A stretch of 35,925 bases of DNA from Muribaculaceae bacterium Isolate-013 (NCI) (GTDB lineage Bacteria > Bacteroidota > Bacteroidia > Bacteroidales > Muribaculaceae): the NCBI GenBank assembly GCA_004102785.1, contig SCEJ01000033.1, positions 1 to 35,925 on the forward strand, in the 5' to 3' direction. This document shows positions 23,116 through 32,252 of this stretch, in pieces. Made by a program: the position numbers and the translations under genes. The notes beneath the pieces are model-generated. The model did no database searches. It was not told the DNA's origin and worked only from the letters and a program-made list of their open reading frames with translations. Position 1 is the first letter of the stretch. Each line of letters begins with the position of its first letter.

Positions 23116-25377
23116 ATGGACGAAAAGATTAAAGACCCAGCCATTGAGAATGAGGCGAATCTTCTCACCGAGAGGGAGAGACCGGAGTTTCTGGCCGGTT
23201 ACCGTTCGCTTCTTCGCGCTGCCGGCGAAATCACTGCCGAAGCCGGTCTGACGCGTAAGGTGCGGGCTATTCTTGCCGATGGCGCGCAGCGCGGACTCTT
23301 CGAGCGCGACAAGTTCGGCAACAGTACATTGCATCGCGCCATACTCACGGCGGCTGCCGTGTGCGAGCGGATATCGCCTGACCGCAACATGGTTCTGGCT
23401 GTGTTGCTCTACCGCCTTTGCCGCGCCGAGGCCCTTTCTGTGGGGCAGATTACATCGGAGTGGGGCGAGGATGTGGCCCGAATGGTGGGCGGCCTCCTGA
23501 AAGTGTCGTCGCTTTACGCCCGCGGAGCGGCCGTTGAGTCGGAGAATTTCCGGCGTCTGCTGATGGCGTTCGCCGATGACATTCGTGTGATTATCATCAT
23601 GATTGTCGACAGGCTGGTGCTGATGAAGCTCATCAACCACCATCCGTCGGAGCGGCTGGTGCGCGATGTGGCCTACGAGGCTAACTATCTATATGCGTCG
23701 CTGGCACACCGACTGGGGCTTTATGCCATAAAGTCGGAGCTGGAGGATATGTCGCTCAAATACACCGACCGCCGGACCTATACCGAGATAGCCCGCGGCC
23801 TTAACGAGCGCAAGGCTATGCGCGACGCCTATATCGCCCGGTTTATCGCTCCGGTGAAAGAGCGTCTTGAGGCTGCCGGACTGAAATTCGACATAAAGGG
23901 ACGCACGAAGTCGATTTTCTCCATCTGGAACAAGCTTCGCAAGCAGAAAACCGACCTTGACCATATCTATGACCTCTTTGCCATACGTGTGATTATCGAC
24001 ACCCCGGAGCCTAAGGAGAAGAGCGACTGCTGGATGGCTTACTCAATTATCACCGACATGTACCGCCCGAATCCGTCGAGGATGAAAGACTGGATTTCGA
24101 TTCCGAAGAGCAACGGATACGAGTCGCTGCATATCACCGTGGCCGGCCCGGGCGGAAAGTGGGTGGAGGTGCAGATCCGCACCCGCCGCATGGACCTTGT
24201 GGCCGAGAAAGGGCTGGCCGCGCACTGGCGCTACAAAGGGATAAAGAGCGAGGGCGCCCTTGACTCCTGGATGAATAATGTGCGCGACATCCTGGAGACG
24301 GCCGAGGCCGACTCCATGGAGCTGGTGCGTAACTTCAGGATGGATATCTACGACAAGGAGGTGTTTGTGTTCACCCCCAAGGGCGACCTGTTCCGTCTGC
24401 CCGCAGGCGCATCGCTTCTCGATTTCGCTTTCAATATCCATTCGCGTCTCGGATGCCAGTGTACCGGAGGGCGCGTCAACGGCAAGAACGAGAAACTCGG
24501 CTATCGCCTGCAGTCAGGCGACACCGTAGAAATTCAGACCTCGTCATCGCAGGCTCCGAAGCAGGACTGGCTCAATATGGTGGTGACCTCAAAAGCCCGA
24601 AACAAAATACGCCAGACGCTGAAAGAGCAGGCCAACAAGACGGCGGCACTCGGACGCGAGATGCTGGAGCGTCGGTTCAAGAACCGCAAGATTGACCTTG
24701 ACGAGGCGGCTCTCAGCCGTCTGCTGAAACGTCTCGGCTACAAGACTTTCACCGACTTCTATAATGCCATCGCCGACGAGCGTCTTGATGTGTCGACTGT
24801 GGTCGACGGCTACGTGGCAGCAGAAAGTGCCCCGGAAACCACTCCCGAACGGCGACACTCGGCCGAGGAATTCACACTCCAGGCCCCCGCTGAAGATACT
24901 TCAGCCGCGTTCGGCGATGGAGCCGCTGGCGATGTGCTGGTGATAGGCAACGATGTGAAAGGACTGAACTACCGGTTTGCCAAATGCTGCAATCCGATAT
25001 ATGGCGACGATGTGTTCGGCTTCGTCTCGTCGGAGGGAGTGGTGAAAATCCACCGTAACAGTTGCCCCAACGCCCAGGATATACGGCGCCGTTACCCCTA
25101 CCGTATGATAAATGTGAAATGGTCGGGCAAAATCGGCGATTTTTTCCCGGCTACTCTCCGAGTGCTCGGCAACGACGACATCGGCATTGTCACCAATATC
25201 ACATCGATAATCTCGAAGGAGAAGAAGGCGAGTCTGCGCAATATCACAATCGACGCCCACGACGGCCTCTTCCAGGGGCATCTCATTGTGGGGGTGGCCG
25301 ATAATGCCACGCTCCAGAGTCTGATGAAGAAGATTGCCACCGTCAAGGGGGTGAAAAGCGTTGAACGTGCCCGATAG
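23116..25377 (+). CDS. relA: Long RelA/SpoT homologue, (p)ppGpp synthetase with degenerate hydrolase domain
   Basis: A 753-residue stringent-response enzyme that transfers pyrophosphate from ATP to GDP or GTP. The ATG at 23116 is preferred over the GTG just before it. The N-terminal hydrolase-type helical domain (about 25-200) lacks the catalytic HD dyad: the position reads LLYRLC (Tyr99-Arg100) where active enzymes have LLHDVVEDT. The later DRL segment is kept (165-167), but neighbouring residues differ. The synthetase domain is intact: RTKSIFSIWNKL (263-274), YDLFAIRV with Asp286, RMKD (322-325), PKSNGYESLH (330-339) and EVQIRT with Glu351. TGS (about 408-472), a zinc-finger-like region (CC at 624-625, His646, Cys650) and a C-terminal ACT domain follow. 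It is probably synthetase-only, but the RxKD motif is the type usually found in bifunctional enzymes. Confidence 0.93.
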   Translation: MDEKIKDPAIENEANLLTERERPEFLAGYRSLLRAAGEITAEAGLTRKVRAILADGAQRGLFERDKFGNSTLHRAILTAAAVCERISPDRNMVLAVLLYRLCRAEALSVGQITSEWGEDVARMVGGLLKVSSLYARGAAVESENFRRLLMAFADDIRVIIIMIVDRLVLMKLINHHPSERLVRDVAYEANYLYASLAHRLGLYAIKSELEDMSLKYTDRRTYTEIARGLNERKAMRDAYIARFIAPVKERLEAAGLKFDIKGRTKSIFSIWNKLRKQKTDLDHIYDLFAIRVIIDTPEPKEKSDCWMAYSIITDMYRPNPSRMKDWISIPKSNGYESLHITVAGPGGKWVEVQIRTRRMDLVAEKGLAAHWRYKGIKSEGALDSWMNNVRDILETAEADSMELVRNFRMDIYDKEVFVFTPKGDLFRLPAGASLLDFAFNIHSRLGCQCTGGRVNGKNEKLGYRLQSGDTVEIQTSSSQAPKQDWLNMVVTSKARNKIRQTLKEQANKTAALGREMLERRFKNRKIDLDEAALSRLLKRLGYKTFTDFYNAIADERLDVSTVVDGYVAAESAPETTPERRHSAEEFTLQAPAEDTSAAFGDGAAGDVLVIGNDVKGLNYRFAKCCNPIYGDDVFGFVSSEGVVKIHRNSCPNAQDIRRRYPYRMINVKWSGKIGDFFPATLRVLGNDDIGIVTNITSIISKEKKASLRNITIDAHDGLFQGHLIVGVADNATLQSLMKKIATVKGVKSVERAR

Positions 25378-25394
25378 TTTTGATACCGATTGCA

Positions 25395-26255
25395 ATGAAT
25401 AAAAAGATTTTGCTGCTGATGGCCGCCGTAATGGCGTTCGGATATGCCGCGGCCCAGAGCCTGTCGCAGAATATCGGCAAGGTAAACGACGGCTATAATT
25501 TCTGGCTCTATACCCCCGGCAATGACGGGGATGAGAGCCGGGCCAAGCCGCTGTTCATCTTTCTGCACGGTGCGTCGCTGTGCGGAAATAACCTTGACCG
25601 TGTGCGCCGTTACGGCACCATCGACGCCATAGAGAAGGGGCGCGAGCTTGATGCCTACGTCATCGCTCCACAGAATCCGGGCGGCTCATGGTGCCCCCGG
25701 AAGGTGATTAATGTGCTCGACTGGGTTAGCGAGCGGCATAATGTCGACTCCTCGCGCGTATATGTGCTGGGCATGAGTCTGGGCGGATACGGCACCATCG
25801 ATGTGGCGGCTACATATCCCCACCGTATCGCGGCGGCGATGGCTCTGTGCGGCGGCGGCACGGTCAGGAATCTTGCCGGTCTGAACGATGTGCCGCTTTG
25901 GATTGTGCACGGCACGGCTGACCGCGCTGTAAGTGTGCTCGAGAGCGACAAGGTAGTCGCTGCGATGAAAAAGGCGTCAGGCGGCGATGCTCCGCGACTG
26001 GTCTACAACCGTGTGCCGGGCATGAACCATTCACAGCCGGCACGCATGTTCTATCTTGCCGACAGTTATGACTGGCTTCTGAGCCATTCGCTTGATGACG
26101 AGGCCCGTAGCGTGGCGAATACTTTTGAGGTGACTCTTGGCAAGCTCCGCAATGCGTATCAGGGGCTGAACATGGGCGCGCGGCGAACCAAAGCCACAAA
26201 GGCCAAGGCACGCCCCAAGGCCAGGGCGCATCGCCGTAAAAGCCGTCGGCGCTGA
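25395..26255 (+). CDS. Secreted alpha/beta-hydrolase (esterase) with a basic C-terminal tail
   Basis: A 286-residue predicted exported esterase. The ATG at 25395 begins a signal peptide (residues 1-20, ending AAAQ). Alpha/beta-hydrolase features are the oxyanion segment FIFLHGASLCG, the nucleophile elbow GMSLGG (Ser128), HGTADRAV (Asp176) and GMNHS (His212). This order and spacing resembles the phospholipase/carboxylesterase and PHB-depolymerase-like esterases. The last 24 residues are strongly basic (many Arg, Lys and Ala), which is unusual for a secreted enzyme and could bind an anionic surface. The gene starts 17 nt after the relA homologue and is likely co-transcribed. Substrate is unknown. 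Confidence 0.88.
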   Translation: MNKKILLLMAAVMAFGYAAAQSLSQNIGKVNDGYNFWLYTPGNDGDESRAKPLFIFLHGASLCGNNLDRVRRYGTIDAIEKGRELDAYVIAPQNPGGSWCPRKVINVLDWVSERHNVDSSRVYVLGMSLGGYGTIDVAATYPHRIAAAMALCGGGTVRNLAGLNDVPLWIVHGTADRAVSVLESDKVVAAMKKASGGDAPRLVYNRVPGMNHSQPARMFYLADSYDWLLSHSLDDEARSVANTFEVTLGKLRNAYQGLNMGARRTKATKAKARPKARAHRRKSRRR

Positions 26256-26289
26256 TTGTGTAAACTCATTATTCCTTAGAAATATTCCT

Positions 26290-27129
26290 ATGAAAACGAA
26301 AAAAATACTGTGCGTTCTGCTCCCGGCGGGGATTTTGTATGCCTGCTCGGCAGGGAAAGATGGCTCCGACCCGGCAGCCGTTCAGCTCCTGGAGCTGTCG
26401 CAGGCGGAGCTTGATGCAGGCAATCCGGAGGCCGCTCTGCGGCTTGTGGATTCTCTTTACAGCACATGGCCGGCGGAAACAGCAGTGCTCAAGGAGGGGA
26501 TGCTTCTGCGTCCGCGGGCCATGGAGATGCTCTCGGAGCAGGGTATCGCACGTTGCGACAGCGCTGTCGAGGCTGCCAAAGCTGAAATCGAACGGCTGCG
26601 CGCACGCATGAAATGGGTTAATGAAAAAGGTATGGTCGAGGGCTTCTGGATTGACAAGGATGCGTATAAAGCCGATTTTTTCAATACCACCGGCGTGCAG
26701 GCCCGTGTGTCGGGAATCGGTCAGTTTTATATTGTATCGTCTGTAAACCCCGGCATCGGACACACTTCGGTATCCGTTTCGGCCGGAGGCGGGAGTGCTT
26801 CCACTCCTGCGGTGCCTCATGACGGAGAGAGCAATTACCGCATAGGAGGGGGAGAGGTGATTACCTTCTCGCCTGAGCAGTCCGATACAATCGGAAAGTT
26901 TCTGGCATCGCAGGGGGGCCGCGGTGTGACCATTTCGTTCAACGGAAAGGGACGCCGGTCGGTGAAGCTCAGCGCGGCCGCCGCCGAGGGGATGGCAAAT
27001 GCCTGGCGCCTTTCAGAGGCCATGTCGGCCGGCCGCGACAATGACATAGAGCGTCAGCGCCTCCAGCGCCAGCTTGAGCTCGCCCGCACGCAGCAGCAGC
27101 GCCTTGCCGCTGATGCCTCCGCCGAATAA
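26290..27129 (+). CDS. Hypothetical lipoprotein with terminal helices
   Basis: A 279-residue predicted lipoprotein that I do not recognise by name. The signal peptide ends in the lipobox LYACS (Cys19). Residues about 29-115 are helical and TPR-like (LLELSQAELDAGNPEAALRLVDS-type spacing, then AKAEIERLRARM). The middle is a beta-rich domain (GQFYIVSSVNPGIGH, SVSVSAGGG, VITFSPEQ, VTISFNGKGRRSVKLS), and the end is a Gln/Arg-rich helix. It follows the esterase by 34 nt and ends at a bidirectional terminator, so it belongs to the relA transcript. An envelope location is the only safe inference. Confidence 0.82.
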   Translation: MKTKKILCVLLPAGILYACSAGKDGSDPAAVQLLELSQAELDAGNPEAALRLVDSLYSTWPAETAVLKEGMLLRPRAMEMLSEQGIARCDSAVEAAKAEIERLRARMKWVNEKGMVEGFWIDKDAYKADFFNTTGVQARVSGIGQFYIVSSVNPGIGHTSVSVSAGGGSASTPAVPHDGESNYRIGGGEVITFSPEQSDTIGKFLASQGGRGVTISFNGKGRRSVKLSAAAAEGMANAWRLSEAMSAGRDNDIERQRLQRQLELARTQQQRLAADASAE

Positions 27130-27147
27130 TCGCGGCGCTTGAATAAT

Positions 27148-27188
27148 ACAACAGCGGGATGCATCTTGGTGATACATCCCGCTGTTGT
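27148..27188. terminator. Bidirectional terminator between the lipoprotein and dcp genes
   Basis: An 18-base stem with one mismatch (27148-27165 with 27171-27188) encloses the loop TTGGT. It lies between two convergent genes, 18 nt after the plus-strand stop and 25 nt from the minus-strand stop. Confidence 0.88.
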
Positions 27189-27213
27189 TGCGTATAAGCG
27201 TATTAGAGGTTTC

Positions 27214-29328
27214 TTATTTGAGGCCGCGCTGACGCAGGAGGGCGTCGGTGGCGGGGAGGTGCCCGCGGAAATTACGGTAGAGCACCATGGGGTCTTCCGA
27301 GCCACCTGATTCAAGCACCTTTTTCAGCTTGGCGGCAGTCTCGGCATCGAAGATGCCTTTCTCTTTGAAAAGCTCGAAGGCATCTGCGTCGAGTACCTCA
27401 GCCCAGATGTAGGTGTAGTAGCCGGAGGCATAGCCTTCGTCGCCGAAGATATGCTTGAAGTAGGGCGAGCGGTAACGGAAAGTGAGCTCGGCAGGCATAC
27501 CGAGTTTTTCGGCTACTGATTTCTCGAAGGCGTCAACGTCAACATCTCCTTCGGGATTGAGGTGACCCCAGTTGAGGTCGAGCAGGGCGGCGGCTGAGAG
27601 CTCGGCTGTCATGAAGCCCATGTTGTGCTTGGAGGCCGCGTTGATCTGCTGCACGAGCGAGTCGGGGATAAGTTCGCCGGTCTTGTAGTGGTGGGCGTAG
27701 GTCTTGAGGAGCTCCGGCTCGAAAGCCCAGTGTTCGTGGAACTGCGAGGGGAATTCCACAAAGTCACGGTCGACCGAGGTGCCGCTCTGTGAGCGCAGGC
27801 GGGCGCGTGAAAGCATTCCATGGAGAGCGTGGCCGAACTCGTGGAAGGTTGTCTGCACATCGTCGATGGTCAGCAGGGCGGGGGTGTCGCCGGCAGGGGG
27901 AGCGAAGTTGCATACATTATATACTATCGGGCGCTCTACGGAGCCGTCCTTGTTGATCCAGGAGGTCTTTAGTTCCTCCATCCATGCTCCCTGGCGCTTG
28001 GAGGGGCGTGTGAAGTAGTCGGTCATGAATACAGCCAGGTGTTTGCCTTCGGCATCCTTTACGTCATACACTTTCACATCCTTGTGGTAGCGCGGAGCGT
28101 CGGGCATCTCCTCGAAGCTGATGCCGTAGAGGCGGTTGGCCATTTCGAAGATGCCTTTGCGCACTGAATCGACAGCGAAGTAGGGACGTATGGCGCTTTC
28201 GTCAAGAGCATATTTTTTCTGACGTACTTTCTCGGCGAAATAGTAGTAGTCCCACGGTGCGATTTTGAAATCGTTGCCCATGGAGTCGGAGAGAGCCTGC
28301 ATCTCGGCTACCTCTTCGGCCACTTTTGCTTTTGCCGGTTCCCACACTTTCATGAGCAGCTCTTCGGCGGCCTGGGGGGTGCGGGCCATCTTGTCGGCGG
28401 TCATATAGGCTGCGAAGTCGGGATATCCCATTATGCGGGCTTTCTCGGCGCGTGCCTTTACAATCTGGCCTATCAGCGGACGGTTGTCGAATTCGCCCGA
28501 TGTGGCGTTGGTGGTGTAGCCTTTCCACATTTTTTCGCGGAGGTCGCGGTTTTCGGCGTACTGAAGTACGGCCAGGCGGCTGGGGGCGTGGAGTGTGAAG
28601 GCCCATTTGCCTTTGTGCCCGCGGCTTTCAGCCTCGGCGGCAGCATTATCGCGTGTGTTCTGGGGGATGCCGGCGAGGTCAGCCTCGTTGTCAACGATGA
28701 TTTCAAAGGCGTTGTTGGCCGCAAGGAGGTTCTTGTTGAACTTGAGGTAGAGGTCGGTGAGAGTGGCGTTTATCTTTTTGAGCTGCTCCTGCTTGTCGGC
28801 GGGGAGAGTGGCTCCGCAGCGTTCGAACTCGCGGTAGGTCTCTTCGATGGCACGGCGCTCGTCAAGGGGCTGGTTTACGGTATCGATGGCGTTGTAGACC
28901 GTCTGCACGCGTTTGAAGAGCTCCTGGTTCATCATCATGTTGTCAGCGAAAGCGGTGTACAGAGGCATGATTTTCTCGGAAACCTCGGTAAGCTCAGGTG
29001 TGGAGTCGGCCTCGACAAGGGCCATGAGCACCGACATCACGCGGTCAAGGGTCGGGCTGAGGCAGCTCAACGGCTCGATGGTGTTTTCAAAGGTGGGGGC
29101 TTCGGGATTGGCGATGATGGAGTCAATCCTGGCGTTGGCTTCGGCGATTCCGGCCTCGAATGCGGGCATGTAGTCGGAAATCTCGATTTTGTCGAACGGC
29201 GGAATCTGGTACTCCGTTTCGTAGGGCTTCATGAACGGATTTTCGTGCTGTGATTTTGAGCACGACGATCCGAGCATGAGAGCCGAGGCGGCTGCAGCCG
29301 CGCACATTCCTTTGAGAATTGGTTTCAT
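27214..29328 (-). CDS. dcp: M3-family peptidyl-dipeptidase (Dcp-like) lipoprotein
   Basis: A 704-residue zinc metallopeptidase that removes C-terminal dipeptides from peptides. The zinc site is HEFGH (His496, Glu497, His500), with the third ligand in FVEFPSQ (Glu525). The C-terminal signature with FRYRSPYFKHIF and GYASGYYTYIWAEVLDADAF is typical of Dcp. Unlike cytoplasmic Dcp, this one begins with a lipoprotein signal (lipobox GSSC, Cys23, followed by SKSQHENPF), so it should act in the periplasm or at the outer membrane. Length fits the family. It has its own promoter, whose -33 element overlaps the end of the upstream gene. Confidence 0.95.
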   Translation of the reverse strand: MKPILKGMCAAAAASALMLGSSCSKSQHENPFMKPYETEYQIPPFDKIEISDYMPAFEAGIAEANARIDSIIANPEAPTFENTIEPLSCLSPTLDRVMSVLMALVEADSTPELTEVSEKIMPLYTAFADNMMMNQELFKRVQTVYNAIDTVNQPLDERRAIEETYREFERCGATLPADKQEQLKKINATLTDLYLKFNKNLLAANNAFEIIVDNEADLAGIPQNTRDNAAAEAESRGHKGKWAFTLHAPSRLAVLQYAENRDLREKMWKGYTTNATSGEFDNRPLIGQIVKARAEKARIMGYPDFAAYMTADKMARTPQAAEELLMKVWEPAKAKVAEEVAEMQALSDSMGNDFKIAPWDYYYFAEKVRQKKYALDESAIRPYFAVDSVRKGIFEMANRLYGISFEEMPDAPRYHKDVKVYDVKDAEGKHLAVFMTDYFTRPSKRQGAWMEELKTSWINKDGSVERPIVYNVCNFAPPAGDTPALLTIDDVQTTFHEFGHALHGMLSRARLRSQSGTSVDRDFVEFPSQFHEHWAFEPELLKTYAHHYKTGELIPDSLVQQINAASKHNMGFMTAELSAAALLDLNWGHLNPEGDVDVDAFEKSVAEKLGMPAELTFRYRSPYFKHIFGDEGYASGYYTYIWAEVLDADAFELFKEKGIFDAETAAKLKKVLESGGSEDPMVLYRNFRGHLPATDALLRQRGLK

Positions 29329-29395
29329 GGGCGTGTAATGTATTGGTTTTTTGCGGCCACAGTCTGTTGTCGGAATCAGGTTTCGGTGGCCGGAG

Positions 29396-29426
29396 CAAAG
29401 TTAATTTAATTTTTGCGATTTTCCAA
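29396..29426 (-). promoter_or_regulatory. Promoter of dcp
   Basis: The minus strand reads TTG at 29426-29424, a 20-nt spacer, then TAACTTTG at 29403-29396, an exact -7 match. The -33 element lies inside the last codons of the upstream gene. The leader is about 60 nt. Confidence 0.75.
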
Positions 29427-30689
29427 GTCGATTTCCGGCAGATCGTGGTTGTCGGGCCTGGATATGGGATGCCACAGGAATGTGGCTGTGACCGGGTAGT
29501 GGTCGGAAGAGTTGGAGTCGCCTCTGCGGAAGTCTATGGCCTCCAGTGCGCCGCGGTAGAGTATGTGGTCGATATGGAAATAGAACCGGTTGGTGTGGAA
29601 GGTTATTATCGGTCCGTGGCCAGCAAGGGAATAGGCGTTGTGGATATCCTCGCCAGAGAGTTTGCGTATGGCATAGCAGTCGGGCACATCGTTGAAGTCG
29701 CCGGCTATGATTACGTTGCGGATATTGAGCGAGTCGACCAGATGACGGATTTCCTCGGCCTGATAGGCATGCGCCACAAATGCCTGGCCCAGTTTGGGTA
29801 TGAGTACTTTGCGGGCGGCTGAAATTTTACTTTCGCCACCACCTTGGGTAACTTCGCGGTAGAGAGCCTTGTCTGATTCGTCGAGGCCGAACGAGCCAAG
29901 ATGCACGCTTACAACCAGGGTCTTGCGCCCCATTATATCCATCACTGCGGCCTGGAACGGCTGATATTCCTCGGCGGGATTTTTGACCGGGATAGGATAA
30001 AGGGGATATTTCGAGAGTATGGTTTCGGCATAGTTGGCCGTATGGTGGGGGTAGATACTGTAAAGTGAGTCGATTTGCTCAGAGGTGATGCGCAGGCGGT
30101 CGTTCGGTTTCAACGGTTTGGGAAATTCCTGGAGGCACACCACGTCTGCTCCCGAGCCTATAATATAGGAGAGGGTGGGGTTGACAGGGGAGCGGCCGTC
30201 GCCGGGGAGATGAGGATACTGCGCTTCGTCGCGGGCGTCGAACAGGTTCAGACAGTTGTAGGAAAGCAGCATGAAAGCGCGGTCGCGGTTCTGAGGGGTT
30301 ATTTTCTCTTTTACGAAATTTATCGGAGTGTTGCTGATTACAGGACCGAGGCAAATCATGAGCGTTGCTCCGGGCACGAGCGCAAGGCGCCAGTTCACGA
30401 ATACCGTGGCGATAATGAGGAATACCGTAAGCAATATCCAGAACGGGAATGTGAGAGCCAGAATCGCCGGGATTGCGGTGATTTCAGGGTTGATAAGCCC
30501 GGAGTATGCGGCAGCTATGGTGCATAACCCGAGAAACACGTAGATGCAGAATATTATCCACCACCATATCCGGCGTACGCGTGGCGACGTGAAAATCCGT
30601 TTTATGCGGGAACGCGGATGCGACGCCTCTACGGCCGCTGTGTGGTCGGTGCCGGCTTCTCCGGTTTTGTTCTGGTTCATGGATGACAT
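29406..30689 (-). CDS. Membrane-anchored endonuclease/exonuclease/phosphatase-family protein
   Basis: A 427-residue protein. Residues about 40-130 contain three hydrophobic segments (IWWWIIFCIYVFLGLCTI region, AIPAILALTFPFWILL, VFLIIATVFVNW). The C-terminal half is an EEP domain with LSYNCLNLF, the metal-binding CLQEFP, VSVHLGS, GDFNDVPD and the closing SDHYPV. Such proteins act on phosphodiesters or phosphomonoesters; nucleic acid, phosphoinositide-like or lipid substrates cannot be distinguished here. It starts 20 nt after the second rhomboid gene, so the three genes form an operon. An ATG at 30680 is a second possible start. Confidence 0.9.
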   Translation of the reverse strand: MSSMNQNKTGEAGTDHTAAVEASHPRSRIKRIFTSPRVRRIWWWIIFCIYVFLGLCTIAAAYSGLINPEITAIPAILALTFPFWILLTVFLIIATVFVNWRLALVPGATLMICLGPVISNTPINFVKEKITPQNRDRAFMLLSYNCLNLFDARDEAQYPHLPGDGRSPVNPTLSYIIGSGADVVCLQEFPKPLKPNDRLRITSEQIDSLYSIYPHHTANYAETILSKYPLYPIPVKNPAEEYQPFQAAVMDIMGRKTLVVSVHLGSFGLDESDKALYREVTQGGGESKISAARKVLIPKLGQAFVAHAYQAEEIRHLVDSLNIRNVIIAGDFNDVPDCYAIRKLSGEDIHNAYSLAGHGPIITFHTNRFYFHIDHILYRGALEAIDFRRGDSNSSDHYPVTATFLWHPISRPDNHDLPEIDLENRKN

Positions 30690-30708
30690 TTTCAGTAGCG
30701 TATTTCGG

Positions 30709-31431
30709 TCAGTTATTGTCGGTCAGATTGAAGAGCTCAAGACGTTCTGTTTCGGAAAGCGAGCCGTAGCCGGAGGAGCGGGCCTTGTCAAGAAGAGCCT
30801 GTTTCCTTGAGAGGCGCTTCAGATGCTGACGCACCTTCTCAGTGTTGGCTCTGGCACGGCGGCGCCATATCACGGCGGCGGCCGCTCCTGCCGCTATGCC
30901 TCCGATATGGGCGGCCACTGTTGCCGTAGCTCCGGAAAAGAAGCTTATCAGCGCTATGGGGGCCACAAATATCAGCGGTATCTCGCCGAGAAACAGCAAT
31001 CTCACGCGGTATCTCGGTGCGATGGCCGTTGTGGCCACCGTTATGGCCGCGGTGGCTGCTGAAGCGCCGGCGAGTACTCCGTAGCTGTCAGTGCCGCATA
31101 TGGCCGACTGAAGCAGGAATCCGCAGGCTCCGGCTGCCGCCCCGCCCAGATAGAGCGCGGTGACGGCTCTGTTGCCGCGAAGCCCCGACAGGATGGTGCC
31201 GAACCATCCGAGCCACAGCATGTTGACCAGCAGGTGTATGAAGTCGACCTGCACGAATGAGTAGCTCAGGAGTGTCCACGGGCGTGGGAGCGCGTCGGCC
31301 GCTGATGCCGGCAGCGCTATCCATTGAAGCACGGCCTCGAAATCGGCCGGAACATCGGGCAGCAGCAGCCACAGCAGTTTCAGCGCCACATACACGGCGA
31401 TGTTGATGTATATCAGTCTGCGGCAGTTCAA
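30709..31431 (-). CDS. Rhomboid-family protein with variant GASA motif, TTG start
   Basis: A 240-residue polytopic membrane protein of the rhomboid intramembrane serine protease family. Family marks are HLLVNMLWLGWFG (Asn70), the serine motif GASA with Ser124, and AAHIGG with His175. The usual GxSG reads GASA, so the catalytic Ser is present but the following Gly is lost, which may weaken activity. The C-terminal 50 residues are a cytoplasmic basic and acidic tail (RRRARANTEKVRQHLKRL). The only suitable start is the TTG at 31431, four nt after the stop of the preceding rhomboid gene; the next ATG lies inside the conserved core. The two genes are therefore translated as a pair. Confidence 0.88.
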   Translation of the reverse strand: MNCRRLIYINIAVYVALKLLWLLLPDVPADFEAVLQWIALPASAADALPRPWTLLSYSFVQVDFIHLLVNMLWLGWFGTILSGLRGNRAVTALYLGGAAAGACGFLLQSAICGTDSYGVLAGASAATAAITVATTAIAPRYRVRLLFLGEIPLIFVAPIALISFFSGATATVAAHIGGIAAGAAAAVIWRRRARANTEKVRQHLKRLSRKQALLDKARSSGYGSLSETERLELFNLTDNN

Positions 31432-31435
31432 CGGC

Positions 31436-32200
31436 TTACATATAGGGGCCTCCGATAACCCCTTTCTTTTTCCAGTAGAGAAGAATCAGAAGTCCGGCCA
31501 CCATGCCTCCGAGGTGTGCGAAATGTGCCACGGTGTCGGCCTGGCTGTTGTAGACACCGAGTGCAAGCTCGATAATCGCATATACTATCACAAAGGTGCG
31601 GGCCTTGATTGGCATCGGCGGGATAATCATGTATATGCGCATGTTGGGGAACATGAAGCCGTAGGCGAGCAGTATTCCGAAGATTGCACCCGAGGCGCCG
31701 ATTGTAGGTGTGTGGTAGAGGCCGAAGAGGCTGTAAACCGCTGGATCAACCGGGTTGATGCCCATGTCGATAAGGTCGTAGTTTGTTACCTGGGTGTGCG
31801 AAAGGAGCCGGCAAATGGCTGCCGGGTCGTTGAAAAGTCCGGCGTAGTGGTTTATCATCAGGGCGAATACCCCCTCCTGAATCAGTGCCGCCCCGAGTCC
31901 GCACGAAATATAATAGAAGAGGAATTTGGCCGACCCGAGCACACGCTCCATCATCACGCCGAACATGAAGAGCGCCCACATGTTGAACAGCAGATGGGTG
32001 AAGTTGGCATGAATGAACATATAGCTCAGCAACTGCCAGGGCAGAAACTGGTCGGAGGTGAAATAATACAAGGCTCCGTAGCTCTCCAGTAACGCCGACA
32101 CCGGACGCACCATGGCCATGGCAATCCAGATGATGATGTTGATTATCAGAAGATTTTTTGTTACCGGCGGGAGCCTGAGCAGCATGTCTTTAAATCCCAT
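31436..32200 (-). CDS. Rhomboid-family intramembrane serine protease
   Basis: A 254-residue membrane protein that cleaves single-pass membrane proteins within the bilayer. It keeps the full active site: GASGAIFG with Ser170 and HFAHLGG with His229. The conserved HANFTHLLFNMWALF (Asn73) is also present. Between the helices carrying these motifs is an extra loop of about 50 residues (INHYAGLFNDPAAICRLL and onward), as in many Bacteroidales rhomboids. It is the first gene of the rhomboid-rhomboid-EEP operon. Its substrates are unknown. Confidence 0.94.
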   Translation of the reverse strand: MGFKDMLLRLPPVTKNLLIINIIIWIAMAMVRPVSALLESYGALYYFTSDQFLPWQLLSYMFIHANFTHLLFNMWALFMFGVMMERVLGSAKFLFYYISCGLGAALIQEGVFALMINHYAGLFNDPAAICRLLSHTQVTNYDLIDMGINPVDPAVYSLFGLYHTPTIGASGAIFGILLAYGFMFPNMRIYMIIPPMPIKARTFVIVYAIIELALGVYNSQADTVAHFAHLGGMVAGLLILLYWKKKGVIGGPYM

Positions 32201-32252
32201 AGTGAAATCTGTGGTTTGACGCTTGATTTATGATTTGCGTAAAAATATCCCA

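Noticed and set aside
29354-29391. GGCCAC/GTGGCC inverted repeat in the dcp leader
   Set aside because: Only six bases with a 26-base loop; too weak to call a regulatory structure.
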